Of a DNA stretch of 64,000 nt, positions 56,700 to 64,000 are shown piece by piece (position 1 is the stretch's first letter; each line of letters starts with the position of its first letter). This DNA comes from Zingiber officinale (Eukaryota; Streptophyta; Magnoliopsida; Zingiberales; Zingiberaceae): NCBI RefSeq assembly GCF_018446385.1, contig NC_056000.1:78006688-78070687 (forward strand). The letters run 5' to 3'. The notes under the pieces are model-generated. The model made no database searches. It was not told the origin of the DNA and saw only the letters and a list, made by a program, of their open reading frames with translations. The position numbers and the translations under genes were made by a program.

Positions 56700-58397
56700 A
56701 GTTCCAATAAGCCAAATGCACCAGGTCGAAGCTATATCTTTGTAGACATGCATAGACAGAGTTTTCCTAACCTACCATCATCCAAAACTTCACCAGTACC
56801 ATAGGTCAAGTTAAATTTTTATCCCTTTTTAATCTAATCCTAATTACTCTGCTGGGTAAGTTATTAGTTTAGAGGTGTCAACTAATTTGGAGCCTCCATC
56901 TAAATTATTGATTTTCCTTTTAAAATTTTTGTATAATTAAAGTCAATTTTATTTGAGATTTATTGTTTAATTGTAATTTAAATTTATGTTTTTAATTTTA
57001 AATTAATTAAATTGTCCTTCTTTAAAGGAGTATTTAAATTTTCTTTTAATCTTAATTTTTTTAAGTTAAGATTATTTTTAGTGTTTAAGTTTTTATTAGT
57101 TTTTAAATTTGAATTATTTGAATTATATTTCTTTAAAGGTTTATCTTTTAACATTGTATTAATTGTTGATTTTGAATTTTTTGGATTATCTTTGTTTAAG
57201 ATGTTATCTTTAATATTTAATTTTGAATTTATTAACTTTAGTTTTGATTTTATTAAAGAGTTTGAATTTATCCTTATATTTTCTTTATCTTTTAAGTTTG
57301 TATTATTAGTTGAATTTATTAGATTAGTCTTATCTTTAAAATTTAATTTTTTATGAATTGAATTATCTTAGTTTTGGATAGAATTTTCTAGATTGATATT
57401 GTCTAGATTATTAAATACTTTATTAAGATATTTATTGATTTTATCTAAATCTATTTCACTATTTTTTAAATTCAAATTTATTTTAATATTTGTGTTAATT
57501 GTTTCAAAATTTTTATTTAATTTTAAGTTTTCTGAATTAATTAATGTGTCTAATTGATTTGGTCAATGTTCTGTTTGACCAAATCACTGTTGATGTCAAT
57601 TTGATCAAAGTCTTGATTGACTTGATCAAAATATAGATTGTCATGCAGCATACTAGGGATAATTTCATAATTATCTAGATTTCAAGCATATAATTTGAAC
57701 TACTACTAACAGGGATATTTTGGTAAATTACACTGACCTTAAACGTATCTTCTAATTTAGTAGGCTTCTCCGTTGGATCTAACCCGAGTCTGGATTCAAT
57801 TTTAACTCGGTTCTCTAACTCCAATGGTTCCTCGTGAAGCTTGGTCAGGCAGGTGCAAAACTCATGGGCATCCTTGACCTTTCCTATCTTGTATGTAACT
57901 TTGTTAGGTAATAGATTTAAAATTAACTTCATTACCTTTTGGCTTCCTTCCGAGTTCTAGGTTAATCGTCTCAGTGTCATGTCGCCATCAAAGTCATTCA
58001 TAAAGATGAAGCTTTCCATATGCATCCTCCACAAATTGAATTCGTGCCTCTCGTATATCTCATATGGTGGCGGTTCGTGGATGCTCCATCCTTCTTGTTG
58101 AGACATTGATACACTTGCAAAAATTATAGACACGAAGTAATTTCCAAGAATTTGTCTTGAGGTAAGTAGTGCGGGAGATAAATAATTAAAGGTATTTTAC
58201 TAATTTTTTTTAATAATAAAAAATAATAAGAAGTATTATGACAAAAATTTACCAAAATGGTTATTTTGTCAATTTAAAATAATAGTGAAACAATTGAAGT
58301 GAATTTTAAAAAAAAAGTAGAGGGAAAAAATAAAAGGACTCCCTTTGCCTGATTGGTGGTTGCACCAATTCAGAATGGTACCTACTCTGATACCACT
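56700..58397 (-). pseudogene. Third gag-type element: leader and decayed, divergent gag
   Basis: Minus strand. A degraded PBS (58395-58384, ending GAGT instead of GAGC) lies beside the LTR edge. An ATG at 58106 opens MSQQEGWSIHEPPPYEIY, a gag N-terminus of a different subfamily, which stops after about 50 residues. The frame 57932-57675 continues it (VTYKIGKVKDAHEFCTCLTKL). Downstream, 57600-57000 is the AT-rich coding tail of the coiled-coil part, now full of stops. 56900-56700 matches the conserved non-coding block of the other two copies. The copia element at 53434-56699 inserted here. Confidence 0.65.
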
Positions 58398-61300
58398 TAT
58401 TAGATCGTAACACACGTGAGGGGGGGGGGGGGGGGGTGAATCACGTGGTTTTCAAAATGCTTCTTTTTCAGTTTTTGAAAACACGAGTACACAACGGAAA
58501 GTAAGAAATAAAAGAGAAGAAACACGAGAAGAACACAAGCGGTTTTTACTTGATTCAGAGCCTTCGACGACTCCTACTACAAGGTCCAAGTCCCACGGAC
58601 CTATCGATGGAAAATCTACTAAAATACCTTTTTCGGTAACCCTGAAAGAGAGAATCGAGTACAAGAGAAGTTAGGTCAAGTGCAATACACTGCACTTGTC
58701 CTTTTATAGTAATTAAGTATAAACACAGATATTATCAACACTTTTTAGGAATTGGAATGAGGAACTTTGTGTTGATGTCTATCTACCGAGCACGATCGAA
58801 ACTCCTTGGAGCAGTCATTGGGCTTAGCAGCTTCATATAGAGTCACAACAGGAACTGGAAGTAATCGGAAGCTTTAATGCACGTGTAGTAGCTCATATGT
58901 ACTTGATGTATAAGTGTCTACTCGAGACTGCCTTATAAAGGGCTTGGAGGGTGCCTCCCATAAGCATGGAAAACGGCTCCAATAAGGCAAATCCTATCCC
59001 AAGAAAATCGACACTTATCTGTGACCGATTCCAAAAATCATCTTGCGGAGGACACCTTCCATAGCTATGGAAGGCGCCTTCGGGCACTGTTCACCCGAAG
59101 GTAGCACAAAATGTGTTAGTTCAAATATCCTGCAAGACAAGTGTTAGCACAAATAATAAATAGTAGTAATTAGACTCCGTTTCCTCGAAACCAGAATCTA
59201 GTAAAAATCTTAGTCTAGGGTGTTGGTTGCTACTCGGAATATCGTACTGGTTCCCCTGTACAAAAAATTTGTACAAGTCCTGAACATTTCCTAACAACCT
59301 ATTGTGTTCTTTAGAAATTAAATTAGGAATCGCAAATAGAACTTAACATTATTGATTCCAAATTCAATTTATATGTTCTTAGAGATTTAGACTTGGATTG
59401 CAAACGATGTTTAACATTATTAATCCAAATCCACCTATGTTACAAATTTGATTAAATATTTATTTCAGAGATCAACTTCCAGGTTAAACATGGCGAGGCA
59501 CTAGGCCTTCTTGGTTATGGGAGCATCCACCACTTCCTAGACAAAGTCTTTCAACGAAATTCAATATTTAACCTCTTTATAGTAACCCTAGGTTTAACCA
59601 TTAAGAACAATCGAATCACAAGATCAAAAAACAAAAGAAACACAAATTCGAATCATAAATCCAAAACCTAAAAACGTTAGCCTCTTCTATTTGGTATTTC
59701 AAGACCTAAATAAAAAGATGAACTAGTTATGATGTGGAAACTAATAACTAGTTATACCTTTTGTAGCTTATAAACCTCACGATCTTCTATCGTATTCTTC
59801 TTCTTATCTCAGACGTCGTGTGGGCGACGATCTACCGAGACAAGAATCCACCCAAGCTTCCTTCTTCTCCAAGTAAGTTTCGGCCACCACCAATCTTCAA
59901 GAGATGAAGAACTTTAGGCCACCAACCAAGCTCCAAGGGATGCTAAGAAACAAAGTCTCCTATCTCTCCTTCTTTCTCTAACAAGATCCGGCCACCACAA
60001 GCTCCTTGAGATAAAGATGTCGCCGACCACACAAGGAAGAAGAATAAGAGAGGAAGAGGAAGAGAGAGTCGGCCACCACCAAGGAAGAGAGGAATACTAG
60101 AGGATATATTGTTGTTATGAGATGAGGCACATCTACCCTCTCTTTTATATTCCTTGGTCTTGGCAAATAAGGAAAGTTTTAATAAAAACTTCCTTATTTT
60201 CCTTGCCATTGAAAGGAAAATTTAATTAATAATAAAAAATTCCTTTTCTCTTATTAATGTGGTCGGCCACCTCAAATCTTCCAAATAAGGAAAGTTTTAA
60301 ACACAAAATTAAAACTTCATATTCTGTTTCCGGAAATTTTTAAAATAAAAATTTTTCTTTAAAAATTCCCTTCATGGTTGGCTATAAAAGGAAACTTTTA
60401 TAAATTAAAATCTCTCTATTAAAACATGTGGATGATTACAATAAGGAAAGTTTTCTCCAAAATAAAAATCTTCCTTTTAATCTACAAATAAGGAAAGATA
60501 TCAAACCTTTGCTCTTAATCTTTTGTAGAAACTATAAAAGGAAAGATTTAATTTTAAAACTCTCTTTTAAATCATGGCTTCCACATAAGGAAAGATTTTA
60601 AAAAATAAATTCCTTTTAATTTCATTGTGGTCGGCCACTTAAGCTTGGGTTCAAGCTAGGCCGGCCACACTTCAACCCATCCAAGCCTTATCTTGGCCGA
60701 CCCTTGCTTGGGCTCCAAGCTTGGCTTGGCCGACCACCTTTGGATGGGTAAGAAGGTGGGTTTAGGTGGGTATAAAACTTTATAACTAAGAGGCTACGAC
60801 AGGGACCGAGAGGAGAAATTGGTTTTGGTCTCCTGATGAACTTAAGCTTCCCGTGTTCGTCCCGAACACCCAACTCGAGTTCATCAATAATAACTCATAC
60901 CACTAAAGTGTTATTATTGAACTACCGCACCAATCCCATATTACTATATGGGCTCCTTCTTATCATGAGTATGTTAATCTCCCTGTGTTTAAGATATTAA
61001 ATGTCCACTAATTAAATGAGTTACTGACAACTCACTTTAATTAATATCTAGCTCCAAGAGTAGTACCTCTCAACATTATCCTCATGTCGGACTAAGTCCA
61101 CTTGTAGGGATTACATGACAATCCTTATGATCTCCTCTTGGGGACATTATCAACCTAGATTACTAGGACACAATTTCATTCTATAATCAACAACACACCA
61201 TATAAATAATACCATTTCCCAACTTATCAGGACTATTGATTTATCGAACTAAATCACACCCTTTGATAAATTAAAGAAATGAATATTGAGTATATGTGCT

Positions 61301-61887
61301 TGTTATTATATCATGATTAAGAGCATACACTTTCATAATAACAAAGGTCTTGTTCTTTTATGCAGTCAGTATTAAAAAAACTTACCTTAAATGATACTGC
61401 TCTATACACTCAGAGTGTACTAGTGTAATTTTATAGTCAAGATAAACTAATACCAAATTACACTACGACTATTCCAATGATTTGTTCCTATTCATCTTAG
61501 TCGTGAGCTACTGTTTATAATTTAAAAGGAATTGATAACATGATCTTCTGTGTGTGACATCACACACCATGTTATCTACAATATAAATTAATTGAACAAC
61601 TACACTTAGCATATAAATGTAGACATTTGACCAATGTGATTCTTTATTTCAAAAATAAATGTTTACAAAAAACTAGGCTTTTAGTATACACTCTAACATA
61701 GGGATCCTAAATGGACCTAAACTGGACCGATGTCTATTGTCCCTCAACTGGGACACGTCCTTATAGTCACTTTCCTCCAGTGACTTACCTTTACTTACCT
61801 TTTGCTAGACATCCAATCAGCCCGTCGACCAGTCTGGACTTCGTGCCAGCTATCCGGTCGGCCCATCGACCTTGCTGGACTTCGTGC
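58398..61887 (-). repeat. 5' LTR of the third gag-type element, split
   Basis: Two pieces (58398-59220 and 61699-61887) separated by a solo LTR. The piece at 61699 restores GGACTTCGTGCC...CCCGTCGACC tandem repeats of the type seen at 29700 and 36170. A G run of about 20 lies at 58417-58437. The outer end is cut by the LTR at 61888. The LTR terminus has TA in place of TG. Confidence 0.7.
59221..61698 (-). repeat. Solo LTR, family A copy 4
   Basis: 2478 bp, from TGTTAGAGTGTATACTA at 61698 to AGTAGCAACCAACA at 59221 on the minus strand. The duplication TAGGG is perfect on both sides (59216-59220 and 61699-61703). TATA-box context (minus TATAAAAG, near 60147) and GGCCGGCC motifs match the other copies. 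No internal domain. The frames 59943-60209 and 60688-60873 recur in other copies and are leader shadows. Confidence 0.85.
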
Positions 61888-62889
61888 TGTTGGGATGTAT
61901 ACTATAAGCCTAGCTTTTGTATGAACATATGTTTTAAAATATTTTAAAATGAAAATCACTTTGGTCAAATGTTTGCATTTTATATTTATATATATGTCAA
62001 TGTAGTTGTCCATTTAATTTATATTGTAGATAGCATGGTGTATGGTGCCACACAGAAGATTATGTTATCAGTTCCTTATAAATTATAAATAGTATCTCAC
62101 AACCAAGATGGATAGGGACAAACCGTTGGAACGGTTTTAGTGTAATTTGATATTAGTTTGTCTTGACTATAAAATTACACTAGTACACTATGTGTGTATT
62201 GAGTATGATCATTTGAGGTTGTTCGATTTGTACTGACTATATAAAAGAATAGCACCTCTGTTATTATGGATGTGCGTCCTCTTAATCCCTATATAATAAC
62301 AAGCATGTATACTTAGTATTTATTTCTTTAACTTATCAAAGGGTGAGATTTATTTGTTAAATCAATAGGCCCGATGAGTTGGGAGATAGTATTATTTATA
62401 TGGTGTGTTATTGATTATAGAAGGAATCTGTGTCCTAATTATTTAAGTTGATGATGTCCCCTTGAGGAGCTCATAAGGATTATCATGTGAACCCTGTAGG
62501 TGGACTTAGTCCGACATGATAATAAAGTTGAGTGGTACTACTCTTTGAATCAGATGTTAATTAATTGGGTTGTCAGTAACTCAATTAATTAACAGACATA
62601 CGATATCTTAAACACGGAGAGATTAACACACTTATGATAAGAAGGAGCCCATATTGTAATATGGGATTGGTGCGGTAGTTCAATAATAACCCTTTAGTGG
62701 TATGGATTATTATTGATGGACTTGGGTTGGGTGTTCAGGCCGAACATAGGAAACTCAAGCCCATCAGGAGGTCTAAACCAATTCCTCCTCTAGGTCCCTG
62801 TTGTAGCCTCTATATAAAGTCTCGCATCCACCCATCCTCAACTTGGTTTGCTTTAATTTAACTTGGTTTGGTTTAACTTAACTTGGTTT
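61888..62889 (+). repeat. LTR of family B, interrupted at the right
   Basis: It starts TGTTGGGATGTATACTATAAG and matches the reverse copy at 27912-22740 better than family A. It is cut at 62890 by the SIRE-like LTR and would resume beyond the window. It contains the unbroken site AGGACGCACATCC (in reverse, near 62272) that shows how copy 2 at 24007 inserted. Confidence 0.75.
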
Positions 62890-63887
62890 TGTTGGATCGC
62901 TGGGGCCAGCTAGAAGGGGGGTTGAATAGCTGCAAAAATAAAAGCACAACCCTTCTCAACTTTCTTAAACTAACACTTGCATAAAATAGAAAAAGCAATA
63001 AATTAAAACAGAAAAGAAGAGGCACAAGATGTTTACTTGGTTACAACCGAGGAGGTTGTTAATCCAAGGAGTGGAACACACTAGAATATCTCCTTCAGGC
63101 GGAGAAGCCTCTTACAACAATGAAGCGCACAAATAAGAAAGATAAACTCTATAGAAAGCGTACAAGTGTTTGGAAATGAATTGCTTGTGTTCGTTATTTA
63201 ACTTCTAGACTAAAGCTATATTTATAGCCTTGGTCAGGGTGCCTGGAAGGAGATAAAATTTTATCCCTTCACAACAGATCGTGTTTGACGTGATTCTGGT
63301 CAAAAAGTCAACTCCGGGCGCCCGGAATATTCCGGGCGCCTCGGGTGGGGAAAGTCAACCTCATTGACTTTTTCAGCCCGGGTCTTCTGCTCCGGCTCCA
63401 TTCGCCTCGGTCCGGGTCTTCCGCTCACTTGGGTGATCTTGGCCATCCGGAATAGGGCTCACCCGAACCCAACTTCCGGCCTTCTCAAGCAGGCTTCCGC
63501 TCCGGCTTCCTGTCCCTCGAAATCGTCGCGTGCTTCCTTCTCGTCCGCCAGTGTACTCATCCACAGTCTTCATCCCTTGATCGCACCCCGTGCTGACCTT
63601 CTCGCTAGCTGCATCTCTTGCTCCTCGAGCAATCTTCCACTCCGGATTCTCATCTTTCGGAACCACCGCACGCTTCGTTCTCGTCCACCGGTGTACTCTT
63701 CCGCAGCGCCTCATCCCTCGGATGCACCGAGCCCGTCGGCTCGCTCCCGTGTCGTCCTTCTCATTAGCTGCGTCTTCCGCTCGACATCCTGTGCTTCTAA
63801 GCTCCTGCACACTTAGACACAAGGTTAAAATACACAGGACCTAACTTAACTTGTTGATCACACCAAAACAACCTTGGGGTTCCGACA
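62890..63887 (-). repeat. 3' LTR of a SIRE-like copia element
   Basis: 998 bp. On the minus strand it runs from TGTCGGAACCCC (63887) to AGCGATCCAACA (62890). A TATA box CTATAAATATAG lies at 63228-63217 with GGGCGCCCGG and GGGCGCC palindromes upstream (63314-63348). The rest of U3 is GC-rich. The 149-residue frames on both strands (63364-63822) are chance frames of that GC-rich DNA. Confidence 0.8.
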
Positions 63888-64000
63888 ATCTCCCCCTTTT
63901 TGATGTGAGCAACCCAAGTTAAGCTAAGGTTAATAGCCATAAAAATGAAATAACAAATATTACAATAAAGTACAAAAAGATAGAAAAATAAATTGGTCTA
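63888..64000 (-). mobile_element. SIRE-like element internal end with polypurine tract
   Basis: The polypurine tract (minus TCAAAAAGGGGGAGAT, 63903-63888) borders the LTR, and a short AT-rich internal sequence follows to the window edge. The element continues to the right. It is the best local candidate for an autonomous partner of the gag-only elements, but no coding is visible. Confidence 0.7.

Noticed and set aside
57012-57356. Plus-strand frame of 114 residues, Phe/Leu-rich and membrane-like
   Set aside because: It is the reverse complement of the Lys/Asn-rich gag coiled-coil region of the third gag-type element.
63364-63822. Two 149-150-residue frames on opposite strands
   Set aside because: Chance frames in the GC-rich U3 of the SIRE-like LTR; no motif.

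Overview
This window is nuclear DNA from a flowering plant, most likely a monocot. The evidence is spliced genes, a plant type 2 metallothionein, a DYW-class PPR gene, an XB3-type ankyrin/RING ligase, and dense nests of plant LTR retrotransposons. Zingiberales would fit, but I cannot prove the species from the sequence. Only three ordinary host genes are visible: a metallothionein (20661-21050, minus), an intronless PPR-DYW gene (41080-44019, plus) and an eight-exon XB3-like E3 ligase (44921-46972, minus). The last two converge tail to tail. Almost everything else is mobile DNA or AT-rich spacer.

Layout. 1-4677: minus-strand Ty3/gypsy (Tekay/Del-type) remnant with a 2.3-kb LTR. 4678-8781: an LTR fragment fused to a decayed chromovirus pol, including a 422-bp tandem duplication, ending in a CRM-like 3' LTR. 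8782-16182: a hAT transposase pseudogene split by a 3.26-kb solo LTR, which is itself split by a 2.37-kb solo LTR; both insertions have intact 5-bp target duplications. 16540-20160: an LTR fragment, a (TA)n tract, a GA-rich tract and SINE-like copies. 20661-21150: metallothionein with its promoter. 21415-21961: a Mutator-like MITE. 22740-27912: a reverse LTR interrupted by a forward LTR interrupted by a Harbinger-like element. 28892-36429: a structurally complete Ty1/copia-like element (identical-length 1093-bp LTRs, TSD AAACC) that encodes gag and an unusual second ORF but no pol. 36800-39838: a MULE transposase remnant cut by a solo LTR. 41080-46972: host genes. 47742-48456: a possible MITE. 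49250-63887: two more relatives of the gag-only element, a copia RNase H with its 3' LTR, two further solo LTRs, and the 3' LTR of a SIRE-like element that runs off the right edge.

The most interesting object is the 7.5-kb element at 28892-36429. It combines gag, PBS, PPT and LTRs with a second ORF of the plant 'putative transposon protein' type. That ORF has what looks like its own TATA promoter and a tiny spliced leader exon, and it occupies the place where pol should be. Palindromic GGGCGCCC clusters lie upstream of the TATA box in its LTRs, in related LTRs and at this internal promoter. A second theme is a family of 2.4-2.6-kb solo LTRs, six pieces in 64 kb, none with an internal domain.
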